Assembly (NCBI GenBank): GCA_949288415.1 | Contig: CASEKE010000035.1 | Span: forward strand, 62,001-126,000 | Origin: an uncultured Spirochaetales bacterium | GTDB lineage: Bacteria; Spirochaetota; Spirochaetia; Sphaerochaetales; Sphaerochaetaceae | Length of the DNA: 64,000 bases | Direction of reading: 5' to 3' | Part shown: one piece after another, positions 52,618 to 60,324 of the stretch | Numbering within the stretch: position 1 is the first letter of the stretch | Layout of the letters: every line of letters begins with the position of its first letter | Program-made: the position numbers and the translations under genes | Notes under the pieces: generated by a model | What the model was told of the DNA's origin: nothing | What the model saw: the letters and a program-made list of their open reading frames with translations, nothing else | The model's database searches: none

Positions 52618-53337
52618 CTAGTCGAGGATCCTCAGGTCCTCGTTCTTTTTTTCGATTTCCATATGCCTGAGACGGCTTATCCTCACCAGACTTTCGGTAG
52701 TGTACACGGTCATCGCACATTCGGCTGCTACCGCATCCCTGTTCTCGATGCAATTGACAATTGCCTTTATCGCCGAACTGTCATAGCTCTTCCAGTCCGA
52801 AAAGAGGTAGTGGTTCCAGTTCTCGATGACAGGCCTGAACGCTCCGAAGACAACTGCGTAAAGCTTGTTGCCTGAGGCGTTGAATATGTAGTGATGGAGA
52901 TTCGTGATTTCCTTTGCGAAGACCTCGATGTCTTCTGCTGCCTCGATCGCCTCGAGGCAGTCCCTGAGAAGTTGCATGTCTTTGTCGGTCCTTTTCTGGG
53001 CTGCAAGGGCCGCGCACTTTCCCTCGTTGAATATCCTGAATTCCGCAAAGCTTCTGGCCAGTTCGTTCGTCGTATAGTTTTTTGTCGTCTCCAGAAGGGA
53101 ATCGAATATATCTATGTTCGCATTGGATATCCAGTCCGCAACGATTGTTTTGCTGCGTGCTCGGCTTTCGACGAGTCCTTTTCCCCTGAGTGATATCATC
53201 ACTTCGTGTATCACACTTTTCGATACGCCGAATTCCGATGCCAGAGATCTTTCCGTGTCTATCGGACGACCTATCTTGTACTCTCCCGTGATGATTCTTG
53301 CCTCGATGATCTTCTGTATTTCCGCCTTGTTTCCCAT
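52618..53337 (-). CDS. GntR family (FadR/FCD-type) transcriptional regulator
   Basis: 239 residues. The N-terminal winged helix reads EARIITGEYKIGRPIDTER, LASEFGVSKSVIHEVM; the C-terminal FCD domain has FAKEITNLHHYIFNASGN with metal-type His residues. The nearest sugar gene is the GH2-like gene upstream on the same strand, a candidate target. GGAAAG precedes the ATG. A TTG-N8-CAA element overlaps its TATAAT. The last codons are also the stem of a plus-strand terminator. Confidence 0.9.
   Translation of the reverse strand: MGNKAEIQKIIEARIITGEYKIGRPIDTERSLASEFGVSKSVIHEVMISLRGKGLVESRARSKTIVADWISNANIDIFDSLLETTKNYTTNELARSFAEFRIFNEGKCAALAAQKRTDKDMQLLRDCLEAIEAAEDIEVFAKEITNLHHYIFNASGNKLYAVVFGAFRPVIENWNHYLFSDWKSYDSSAIKAIVNCIENRDAVAAECAMTVYTTESLVRISRLRHMEIEKKNEDLRILD
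52623..52652 (+). terminator. Terminator of the RNA methyltransferase gene, inside the GntR coding sequence
   Basis: CGAGGA and TCCTCG form a stem (52623-52642) followed by TTCTTTTTTT. It lies within the last ten codons of the convergent GntR gene. Confidence 0.65.
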
Positions 53338-53364
53338 GTACTTTCCTTATGTTTTCTATACTGG

Positions 53365-53378
53365 TTGATATTATACAA
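53365..53378 (-). promoter_or_regulatory. -10 region and possible operator of the GntR gene
   Basis: Minus-strand TATAAT (53370-53375) lies within TTGTATAATATCAA, whose ends TTG and CAA are symmetric. A short leader with AAGGAA leads to ATG 53337. The -35 box is unclear. Confidence 0.4.
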
Positions 53379-53603
53379 TCAGATAATGAAAACAACAAAG
53401 AAAAAAAGAGTTATTTCCAAATACTGGTCGATAATACCGGCCAAGTGCTTAGAAAACAGATTCATTTTAATTTGCATCTGCGACGACGGCTGGAATGAAA
53501 AGCATTGCCGAAGCATCTGGAAGTCCGGATCGCAGAGATGGACGATCGGATTGCAGTCATTCCTGTATTTGTCCTGGAGGATGGATCTTGCGGTCCCAAG
53601 AAA
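53379..53603. other. Gene-free stretch upstream of the GntR gene
   Basis: Between the GH2 terminator and the GntR promoter I see no credible gene or repeat. Confidence 0.5.
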
Positions 53604-53640
53604 GAAAAAAACGGGACGGACATTTCCTCTGGTCCGTCCC
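53604..53640 (-). terminator. Rho-independent terminator after the GH2-like gene
   Basis: On the minus strand GGGACGGAC and GTCCGTCCC form a perfect 9-bp stem with a 10-base loop, followed by GTTTTTTT. Confidence 0.85.
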
Positions 53641-53649
53641 TTGGCATGA

Positions 53650-55371
53650 TCAGTAGATCGAAGTGAACAGGCTTTCTAGCCTCAGCGAATTCTCGAATTC
53701 CCTGAGCGTAAGATCCCTGTGCGACGAGAACACCACGCTCTTCTCGCTAGAGGGCCTTATCTCGAAGAATCCGTCGGAGAACGTTCCCTCTATTCCGTCC
53801 GAAAAAAGCGAAACGCCGAACGCCGGTTTCGAGCATTTGAGATGCACCTCGAATGATCGCGGATTTATCATTCTGGCCTCGAACTCCACACGCGGATCCT
53901 CGAGCCTGCAATTCCTGAAGTCGTCCTCCAGAAGCAGGGTGAATTCCCTGTGTATGTCTTTCGTCCGCAGTTTCACGTAGACGAACTCCTTGGACCTGTC
54001 CACGTTGCTTATATCTATTTCGCCAACCTTCATTGCGGTGTGATGCGGTATTACCTGGAAGAACATCCGCCTCTTTTTCTTGTTTCCTCCGTATTCGTTG
54101 AACTTGACGGAAATGTCCACTTCCTCGTCCCTGTCTGTATCGTTCGAGGCGAATACCAGCAGACGATCGTCCTCGACGTACATCACGGGAACGAGATCCG
54201 CGAAGAATCTCCGTGCCGCGAAGTGTCCCGCATTCCACTCCCCGTTTTCCGATACGGTGGAAAGAAGATTGTTGTATAGGACTCCGTCGTGGCTGTTGTC
54301 CGTCCTCGTCCTGAGGACCCAACGTTCGAGCAGAGCCGCTCTCCTGATTTCTTCATAGTAGTCCCTGAACTTTCCCGGGCCGGCGTCGAAGATGTCCTCG
54401 TCGATCCTTCCCGATATGTAAGACGGGTGGAAGCTGTATCCGGGATTGTCGGTTTCATGCAACACCAGAATGCCCAGGCGGTCGGCGATATTGTAGAACG
54501 TATGGGTCTCGTGCCCCTTCTCGATTAGGAGAAGATTCATGTAGCCTCTTGCCGCAGCTCCGAGCAGTTCCTCGTATCTTCTCCTGTCGGGATAGAGGCT
54601 CACGGGCCAGACTGCACCGCGGTAGAAAATCTGGCGTCCGTTCACGATCAGCGAACAGGATGGAGTGAATTCGATGGTCCTGAATGCCACTTTTCTTTCT
54701 AGTTCCGCCTCGCCGAGTTTGAGTATCGCCGTGTACAGCATCTGGCGCCCCTCGCCGATGACGTTCCAAAGTTCTACCTTGTCCTCGTCTATGACGAGTT
54801 CCATGACCTTTGCCTGTCGTCCCTTGTCGAAGTAGAACTGTGTCTCGACACTATTTCCGAGAAGTTCGACAGATGCCCTGAGAGTCTGGCTTCTGAACGA
54901 TTCGTAGTCGATGTGGACACCTATCCTCCAGACATTCCCTTCCTTGTGCGGCTTGAGATGAGCGGAGTAGACGACCCCCTCATGGGATCTGCAGATTCCT
55001 ACATCTCCGCGGAACGAGGACGAGGCGGTAGCCCGTATAGTATTCTCGCCGTCCACTATGTAGTCGGTGATGTCGAAGCTGTCGATCCTTGTCCCGTTTA
55101 TGCTGATGTCCTTGACCCCGGGCATGATGAGGCAACATCTGTCGTCCTTCTTCTCGTAGTCGAACTTTCGTTCGAGAACCCAGTCCATGTCGCTCAGAAA
55201 GCGGATTTTCTCGTTTATCACTCCGCTTCCTACGAGTTCCGTGTATATGCTGTTCTGGGTATTTATAGTGAGGTTGTCGTGCTTGTCGAAATAGTCGGTA
55301 TAGTTTCTTGCCTTATCGTAGTCAAGTGGCCTCATCGACCATTGGCCTGATAGGGAGAGCGTATTATCCAC
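53650..55371 (-). CDS. GH2-like (beta-mannosidase-type) protein with a reduced catalytic domain
   Basis: 573 residues; family members are usually 800 or more. The N-terminal jelly roll (SLSGQWSMRPLDYDKARNY; DWVLERKFDY; GVKDISINGTRIDSFDI) and Ig-like domain are conserved. The TIM barrel starts normally (VNGRQIFYRGAVWPVSLYPD; FYNIADRLGILVLHETDN) but jumps within about 60 residues to a segment resembling the barrel's end (DGVLYNNLLSTVSENGEWNAGHF). The acid/base Asn-Glu and the nucleophile Glu strands are not seen. It is probably non-hydrolytic or works differently. GTG 55371 is supported by GGAGGA. No signal peptide is present. A terminator follows. Confidence 0.7.
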   Translation of the reverse strand: MDNTLSLSGQWSMRPLDYDKARNYTDYFDKHDNLTINTQNSIYTELVGSGVINEKIRFLSDMDWVLERKFDYEKKDDRCCLIMPGVKDISINGTRIDSFDITDYIVDGENTIRATASSSFRGDVGICRSHEGVVYSAHLKPHKEGNVWRIGVHIDYESFRSQTLRASVELLGNSVETQFYFDKGRQAKVMELVIDEDKVELWNVIGEGRQMLYTAILKLGEAELERKVAFRTIEFTPSCSLIVNGRQIFYRGAVWPVSLYPDRRRYEELLGAAARGYMNLLLIEKGHETHTFYNIADRLGILVLHETDNPGYSFHPSYISGRIDEDIFDAGPGKFRDYYEEIRRAALLERWVLRTRTDNSHDGVLYNNLLSTVSENGEWNAGHFAARRFFADLVPVMYVEDDRLLVFASNDTDRDEEVDISVKFNEYGGNKKKRRMFFQVIPHHTAMKVGEIDISNVDRSKEFVYVKLRTKDIHREFTLLLEDDFRNCRLEDPRVEFEARMINPRSFEVHLKCSKPAFGVSLFSDGIEGTFSDGFFEIRPSSEKSVVFSSHRDLTLREFENSLRLESLFTSIY

Positions 55372-55428
55372 TTTATTCCTCCATTTGCTAACAATAATTA
55401 TAGCACGGGTTTTGTCCGTTGTGTGGAG

Positions 55429-55452
55429 AACGGGTGGATTTTGCCCACCCGT
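55429..55452. repeat. Hairpin between the nuclease and GH2-like genes
   Basis: AACGGGTGG and CCACCCGTT are a perfect 9-bp inverted repeat with a 6-base loop. No T tract follows in the direction of transcription, so it is at best a weak terminator. Confidence 0.5.
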
Positions 55453-55488
55453 TCATTGTTCTTCGTTTGTCGCTCTGTTTTGGCTCTT

Positions 55489-56448
55489 CTAGAGAATGCT
55501 CTTCGTCTTGGTCGATCTGTCGATTCTTCCTTCCAGTTCGTCCTCTATGCTGTCTGGAAGGGAAGTGAAGAAATCGAGGCCTGTGAGTCTTTCGATCTCG
55601 TCGACCGTTGTCACGTAGTCGTACCAGCGCTTCTTGTTCTTGCTACTTCCCTGTACGCCCTGTACGTTCGGGACGTTTATGGCTATCACCCTCGTGTCTT
55701 CGTCGATCCTTGAGAGATCGTTCGTGCCGTCCTTGAGCAGAAGGACTATCTTCCACGTGGATTCGGGAACTGTTATGTAGCCTTCACCGTTCTTGAGCTC
55801 GATCCTGTAGGATTCCCCTTTGGAACCTCGGCCTCCCTCTCCGTATGGTCCTGCTATGATGTAAGCCTCGTAGCCGTTGTTCTCGACGATCTTTCTCAGA
55901 TCGTCCTCCAGGCTCTTCCATACGATCTGGTTGTTGTTCGGGGCCTGCGGCACCATGTTTATCATGTAGAATGTCTCCGCCTGTTTCCCAGCGTCGGCAT
56001 TTCTGTCGGCGTTGGGGCACATGTGCCCTCGGTCGAATCCGGAGTTGGTGTAGTCACCGGGCTTTACTGAATACCAGCCGTCGGGAAGCTCGGTATAGCT
56101 TTCGAAATCCGCATCGCGCCCTGTTCCGAGGTCGGCTTTCTCCAGATGCCAGGAGACCCAGTCGGGATTGTGGGTAACGTTGTTGTATTCCAGAGTGAAG
56201 GCTTCTAGCTCTATGATGATGCTTTCATCTTTTTTGCCTGTCTCATCGACGGGTATTCCGAGAAGTACGTTCTCGCTGAGCGCAACAGGTGCGACCGAGG
56301 TTTCCACATGCGGGGCTTCCGGTCTGGATGCGGTGCTGCATCCTGTCAGCATTGCCAGAAGCAGGATTGCGGCAAATCCGCTTCGTACGACTGCAGAAAA
56401 TCTTTTTTCGGTATTTCGGAATGAAGTGGTCATATATCTTAAAGCCAT
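55489..56448 (-). CDS. Lipoprotein DNA/RNA non-specific endonuclease
   Basis: About 319 residues. The N-terminus has a lipoprotein signal (AAILLLAMLTGCSTAS, lipobox LTGC), so the enzyme should be anchored on the periplasmic side of a membrane. The beta-beta-alpha-metal nuclease motif is FDRGHMCPNADR, with the general-base His and the metal-binding Asn in MINMVPQAPNNNQIVW. It degrades DNA and RNA with Mg2+, presumably scavenging nucleotides. Start choice between ATG 56448 and 56433 is uncertain; GCGGAA before 56448 favours it. It is the only clear lipobox lipoprotein in the window. Confidence 0.9.
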   Translation of the reverse strand: MALRYMTTSFRNTEKRFSAVVRSGFAAILLLAMLTGCSTASRPEAPHVETSVAPVALSENVLLGIPVDETGKKDESIIIELEAFTLEYNNVTHNPDWVSWHLEKADLGTGRDADFESYTELPDGWYSVKPGDYTNSGFDRGHMCPNADRNADAGKQAETFYMINMVPQAPNNNQIVWKSLEDDLRKIVENNGYEAYIIAGPYGEGGRGSKGESYRIELKNGEGYITVPESTWKIVLLLKDGTNDLSRIDEDTRVIAINVPNVQGVQGSSKNKKRWYDYVTTVDEIERLTGLDFFTSLPDSIEDELEGRIDRSTKTKSIL

Positions 56449-56819
56449 ATTTCCGCTTTTTGTTACTCGGTCAAAAGAAAAATACTCGTTTCGTGGCCTG
56501 ATTCGGACCGTCGTGTGCAAAAAATATGAAAAACAATATCCGGCAGGCTGTCGGTGACCTTTCTTGATGGCTTTTTGATGTATATCAGCCTATGTCATTA
56601 GTTGCGCTCTTTCCCTGTTTCTGGCATATGAATTTCACGTTCATTTTCCGTCTTTCGAGGTTTTTCGGCTCCTTTTGCCAACTTTGGGGCAAGAATGTTC
56701 CTCATGTTGCTTCATTCGATGTATAAGATTCATGGCTTCGGGTGAGGAGATGGCGGAAATCGGATGCGGAAGCCCATGGCAATGGCGTGCTAGGAATTCA
56801 TCCCGCATGGTCATTGCTT

Positions 56820-56998
56820 TCTTTCCCTCTTTCTCCGGTTTCCATGCCGATCACGGGCACGTCCCGAATGCCTTGTACGCCTCGCGGCGTATTCCTGCAA
56901 TGTCGAATTTCGATGCGGATGCCAGGCATCTTGTTCCTCGAAAGCCGAGCATCCGTATCGGATTTTGCCACCGCTCTGCGGTGGCTTTGTTTTTTTTC
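56820..56998 (+). ncRNA. Candidate structured non-coding RNA ending in a terminator upstream of nadE
   Basis: The region contains successive perfect hairpins: CGGG-CACGT-CCCG (56854-56866), TACGCC-TCGC-GGCGTA (56876-56891), and a 12-bp stem pairing 56911-56922 with 56949-56960 (one G-U). An alternative hairpin, GATGC-CAG-GCATC (56918-56930), excludes the long stem. A strong terminator follows at 56967-56998. nadE has its own promoter after the terminator, so this looks like an independent RNA. I could not match it to 6S, SRP, RNase P, tmRNA or a known riboswitch. The 5' end is not defined and could lie upstream of 56820. Confidence 0.4.
56967..56998 (+). terminator. Strong Rho-independent terminator upstream of nadE
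   Basis: GCCACCGC-TCT-GCGGTGGC forms a perfect 8-bp stem followed by TTTGTTTTTTTT. No plus-strand coding gene lies upstream of it. Confidence 0.85.
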
Positions 56999-57028
56999 CT
57001 ATGTCTCTTGCGATTGTGTTATGGGATA

Positions 57029-57057
57029 TTCAAAAACATCGAGTATTCAACTATAAT
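57029..57057 (+). promoter_or_regulatory. nadE promoter (apparently leaderless)
   Basis: TTCAAA (57029-57034), 17-bp spacer, perfect TATAAT (57052-57057), then six bases to the ATG at 57064. No Shine-Dalgarno fits. Confidence 0.7.
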
Positions 57058-57063
57058 GCAGAT

Positions 57064-58950
57064 ATGAAAAACGGCTATCTGAAAGTGGCGGCGGCAAGTC
57101 CGTCCCTTGTTCTTGCAAATCCCATGGACAACCTCGGAAAGCTCGTCGGGCTTGTCGATGAGGCAGAGCGCGCTTCTGTCAAGGTTCTTGTATTTCCGGA
57201 GCTTGCGATCACAGGTGCGAGCGCAGGCGATCTTTTCTTTTCCAGGACTCTCCAACGAAGGGCAGGGGATGCTCTTCTATCGTTGGCGGAAGCCACCAGA
57301 GGCAAGGATGTACTCGTATTCGTTGGCTATCCGTTCCTCTACCAGGGGCGGCTGTACGATACCATGGCGGCACTGAAGGACGGCCGGATATTGTCGTTCA
57401 CCGTCAAGACGAACCTGTCCGTCGAACAGAGAAGATGGTTCACTCCTGCTCCTTATGAGAACATGTCCATCGACGGAATTCCGTTCGGATCCTTTATCAT
57501 ACATTCATATGGAAGATACAGGATATCGGCAGGATTCCTCAACGATCTGTATGCAATGTCTTCCCCGCTTTCCCGTCTTGCAGGAGCCGGATCCGTCGTA
57601 TTTGCCCTTGCCGGATATGAGAACGAGACGGTGACCAGTGCCCAGGAGAACAGGAAAAGACTCGAAGCCGAGTCCGGACGGCTCCTTTCGGCAGGGATGC
57701 TCGCACTTTCGAGCGAGGACGAAAGCACGGGAGAGGGTGTCGCATCGGGGCAGCTTGCTATTGTCGAATGCGGCAGGATCCTTTCTTCGGTCGACACGAG
57801 CTGCGGCAGATTGCTGGTTTCCGAGGTGGATGTCGATCTGCTGAATGCTGAGAGAATCCGTAGTCCGTACTACGCATATGCAGGAGAGAACGGAACATCG
57901 GATGTGCAGATATCGTTCGAGGAGACGGATACAGTACTCACCAGAACCTTCGACAGGTTCCCGTTCATTCCGTCCGAAAGGGTAGAGATGGAACAGCGCT
58001 GCGGAAAGATTCTCGAGCTCCAGGCGAAGGCTCTCAAGCGCAGAGTTGAACATACGCATACGAAGACTCTCGTGGTCGGACTGTCCGGAGGTCTGGACTC
58101 GACTCTTGCCCTCCTTGCCAGCGTCAGGACAATGGACATGCTCGGACGTAGCCGACGCGACGTGCTTTCGATCACGATGCCTTGTTTCGGAACGACAAAG
58201 AGGACGAAGGGCAACGCGGAACTGCTTGCGGAGGCTCTGGGGACCTCTTTCGAGGAGATAGACATACGCAAGAGCGTTCTACAGCATTTCGAGGATATAG
58301 GCCACAGTCCGGACGATCTTTCCGTGGCGTACGAAAACGCACAGGCCAGGGAAAGGACGCAGGTGCTCATGGACAAAGCGAACAAATGTTCCGGCCTGGT
58401 CGTCGGTACGGGAGATCTGTCCGAGCTTGCCCTCGGCTGGGCTACATACAACGGCGATCACATGAGCATGTATGCGGTCAACGCCTCTATCCCTAAGACC
58501 CTGATACGACATATCGTGAAGTATGTCGCCGATCTGGGCGGTCCGGAGGCAAAGGTCCTCAACGACATACTCGATACTCCGGTCTCTCCGGAGCTTCTTC
58601 CCGCCAAGGACGGTCTCATCAGTCAGAGGACGGAGAACATTGTAGGTCCTTACGAGCTGCACGACTTCTTCCTCTATCATCTGGTCCGCTACGGCTTCTC
58701 GGCCGGGAAGCTTTTCCGCATGGCCCACGAGGCATTCGAGGGTCAGTATGGCGATGACGAGATTCTTCACTGGCTAGAGACTTTCCTTAGAAGGTTCTTC
58801 TCCCAGCAGTTCAAACGCAACTGCGTTCCTGACGGTCCTGCAGTGGGAAGCGTGAACTTCAGTCCGCGAGGCTCGTTCGCCATGCCGAGCGATTCTTCCT
58901 CCGCCGCCTGGCTGGAGGAAATCGAGGCGATCCGATCGTCGAAAAGTTGA
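57064..58950 (+). CDS. nadE: NAD+ synthase of the glutamine-hydrolysing type, with a glutaminase domain lacking its nucleophile
   Basis: 628 residues: an N-terminal nitrilase-type glutaminase domain (about 1-270) and a C-terminal synthetase domain (about 310-600). The synthetase has the ATP loop GLSGGLDSTLALL and the NaAD-site GTGDLSELALGWATYNGDH-type sequence (DLSELALGWATYNGD). In the glutaminase domain the Glu46 (FPELAITG) and Lys115 (VKTNLS) of the Glu-Lys-Cys triad are present. The segment that should read EICEDLW reads GFLNDLY, so the Cys is Leu159 and no nearby cysteine replaces it. The enzyme should therefore depend on free ammonia. The start at 57064 follows its own promoter directly. 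Confidence 0.93.
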   Translation: MKNGYLKVAAASPSLVLANPMDNLGKLVGLVDEAERASVKVLVFPELAITGASAGDLFFSRTLQRRAGDALLSLAEATRGKDVLVFVGYPFLYQGRLYDTMAALKDGRILSFTVKTNLSVEQRRWFTPAPYENMSIDGIPFGSFIIHSYGRYRISAGFLNDLYAMSSPLSRLAGAGSVVFALAGYENETVTSAQENRKRLEAESGRLLSAGMLALSSEDESTGEGVASGQLAIVECGRILSSVDTSCGRLLVSEVDVDLLNAERIRSPYYAYAGENGTSDVQISFEETDTVLTRTFDRFPFIPSERVEMEQRCGKILELQAKALKRRVEHTHTKTLVVGLSGGLDSTLALLASVRTMDMLGRSRRDVLSITMPCFGTTKRTKGNAELLAEALGTSFEEIDIRKSVLQHFEDIGHSPDDLSVAYENAQARERTQVLMDKANKCSGLVVGTGDLSELALGWATYNGDHMSMYAVNASIPKTLIRHIVKYVADLGGPEAKVLNDILDTPVSPELLPAKDGLISQRTENIVGPYELHDFFLYHLVRYGFSAGKLFRMAHEAFEGQYGDDEILHWLETFLRRFFSQQFKRNCVPDGPAVGSVNFSPRGSFAMPSDSSSAAWLEEIEAIRSSKS

Positions 58951-58952
58951 AA

Positions 58953-58980
58953 TTGACTATTTACAGGAGTCTGTTATAGT
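58953..58980 (+). promoter_or_regulatory. Promoter of the small barrel protein gene
   Basis: TTGACT (58953-58958), 16-bp spacer, TATAGT (58975-58980), then a leader with TTAGGAG before ATG 59020. Confidence 0.7.
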
Positions 58981-59019
58981 TTGAATCGGAGACACGAAAA
59001 AAATTAGGAGATCATGATC

Positions 59020-59586
59020 ATGAAAAAGAAAATCATCGTGCTGCTTCTTGTCGTAGCCCTCATTCCGTCGGCTATATTCGCAAATGATATACTCCAGCTA
59101 GGCTTGAACGTCGGATACAAGCCTACGCTTTCCCAGATGATGGAGGGAGGGGAACTTGACGACTATTTCAAGTGGGAGTACTTCACGTTCGCTCCGGAGT
59201 TGAAGCTGAATCTTTTCTTCATAGACTTCGATGCTTCGGCATACTTCAATTTCGGGAACAACGCCATTCTCATCGATACCCAGCTTGCCTCGGATCTCTA
59301 TTTCAAGCTTTCCGTAGTCAAGCTCGCACTGGGCGTCGGAATCAACATGCCGTTCCTATATAGCGGCGACACATGGACGATGAACGGTCATCCCCTTGAC
59401 GAGGCCGGGGCCGCATTCATGAATGCGAACCTTGCCTACAGAGCCGGTCTTGGCCTGGATTTCGGTAAGTTCAACATGATGGTGAACTATTCCGTCCCGA
59501 CGAAAGGAACGTTCTCGAATCCGGATTTCGCTCCCAGATGGGACGGCGGACAGTTCAGTCTCGGCTTGCTGATCGATCTGTTCTAG
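59020..59586 (+). CDS. Predicted outer-membrane beta-barrel protein
   Basis: 188 residues. The signal peptide MKKKIIVLLLVVALIPSAIFA precedes a sequence of alternating hydrophobic/aromatic beta strands (LQLGLNVGYKPTLS; LKLNLFFIDFDASAYFNFG; AYRAGLGLDFGKFNMMVNYS) ending in LGLLIDLF with a terminal Phe, the usual outer-membrane insertion signal. I do not recognise a specific family. ATG 59020 is favoured over 59014 because AGGAG is nine bases away. It has its own promoter and terminator. Confidence 0.65.
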   Translation: MKKKIIVLLLVVALIPSAIFANDILQLGLNVGYKPTLSQMMEGGELDDYFKWEYFTFAPELKLNLFFIDFDASAYFNFGNNAILIDTQLASDLYFKLSVVKLALGVGINMPFLYSGDTWTMNGHPLDEAGAAFMNANLAYRAGLGLDFGKFNMMVNYSVPTKGTFSNPDFAPRWDGGQFSLGLLIDLF

Positions 59587-59604
59587 CATCTGCATATCGC
59601 AATG

Positions 59605-59633
59605 GACAGGCTTTGCGGCCTGTCTTTTTTTTT
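59605..59633 (+). terminator. Rho-independent terminator after the small barrel gene
   Basis: GACAGGC-TTTGCG-GCCTGTC is a perfect stem followed by nine T residues. Confidence 0.9.
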
Positions 59634-59643
59634 GTTCCGACCC

Positions 59644-59672
59644 TTCAACATAACATGGTTTTGAGCTATCAT
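59644..59672 (+). promoter_or_regulatory. Promoter before the anchored hypothetical gene (apparently leaderless)
   Basis: TTCAAC (59644-59649), 17-bp spacer, TATCAT (59667-59672), seven bases to the ATG at 59680. Confidence 0.5.
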
Positions 59673-59679
59673 TTCTTCT

Positions 59680-60324
59680 ATGGACACACTTAAGATCTTC
59701 TTTTCGACCCTGATAGTGATCGTCATTTCAACGCTTGTATACTTTGCAATCTACTTTCTTTTTCCTGAAGTGAGCGACACGTTCTTCGGCATGTCTTACG
59801 CGAACGGCTGTTCGCTCGATGCCTACGAGGAGAAGCAGAAACTTGCCGAGAGCGTGGAATACGTCTCCGAATTCGTCTCTGCGCGGACGCAGAACGTCAC
59901 AGACTCGGCAGAGACTATTGCGGAGGGTCTTCCGCAGAAATCGGCCGACGCCTCGAAAGAGAGTGCCGCATTTGCAGCAGATGCGGCCGAAGAATCGGAT
60001 GCAATCGTCGACGAGGAGGTGCTTCCGGCCCTCCACGAGAAAGGCGAGGAGGTATTGGCTTTCTTTGAAAGCGAAAAAGGATCGCTTCTGATCGACAATC
60101 TGAAGAAAGCGGGAGACATACCCGCCGATTTCGACTTCGAGACCGCTGCGGCGACAGAGGAAGGACGGCGTATAATCAATTCGATCTCCGATTACGTTTC
60201 CGAAGCCGGCGTATCGCTCGACGAGATGATTTCCAATGCCAGCATCATGAAGCTTCTTACGGGCAAGACGGACGATGCGATCGATTCCATCAAGGAATTC
60301 TTCTCGGGATGGACGGAAAGATGA
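59680..60324 (+). CDS. Membrane-anchored hypothetical protein with an acidic helical region
   Basis: 214 residues, no family recognised. One N-terminal membrane helix (IFFSTLIVIVISTLVYFAIYFLF, about residues 6-28) anchors a soluble part rich in Ala, Glu, Asp and Ser that is probably mostly helical (about 50-125, KSADASKESAAFAADAAEES). A second compact segment (residues 130-210) looks like a small helical domain. It overlaps the MBL hydrolase gene by 4 bases (ATGA), and polA follows that, so the three form an operon. The soluble part could be periplasmic or cytoplasmic. Confidence 0.7.
   Translation: MDTLKIFFSTLIVIVISTLVYFAIYFLFPEVSDTFFGMSYANGCSLDAYEEKQKLAESVEYVSEFVSARTQNVTDSAETIAEGLPQKSADASKESAAFAADAAEESDAIVDEEVLPALHEKGEEVLAFFESEKGSLLIDNLKKAGDIPADFDFETAAATEEGRRIINSISDYVSEAGVSLDEMISNASIMKLLTGKTDDAIDSIKEFFSGWTER

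Noticed and set aside
56675..57067. Open frame of about 130 codons upstream of nadE
   Set aside because: Composition is atypical (Cys/Phe/Arg rich), there is no good start signal, and it runs through the terminator and into the nadE promoter. The region is better explained as structured RNA.
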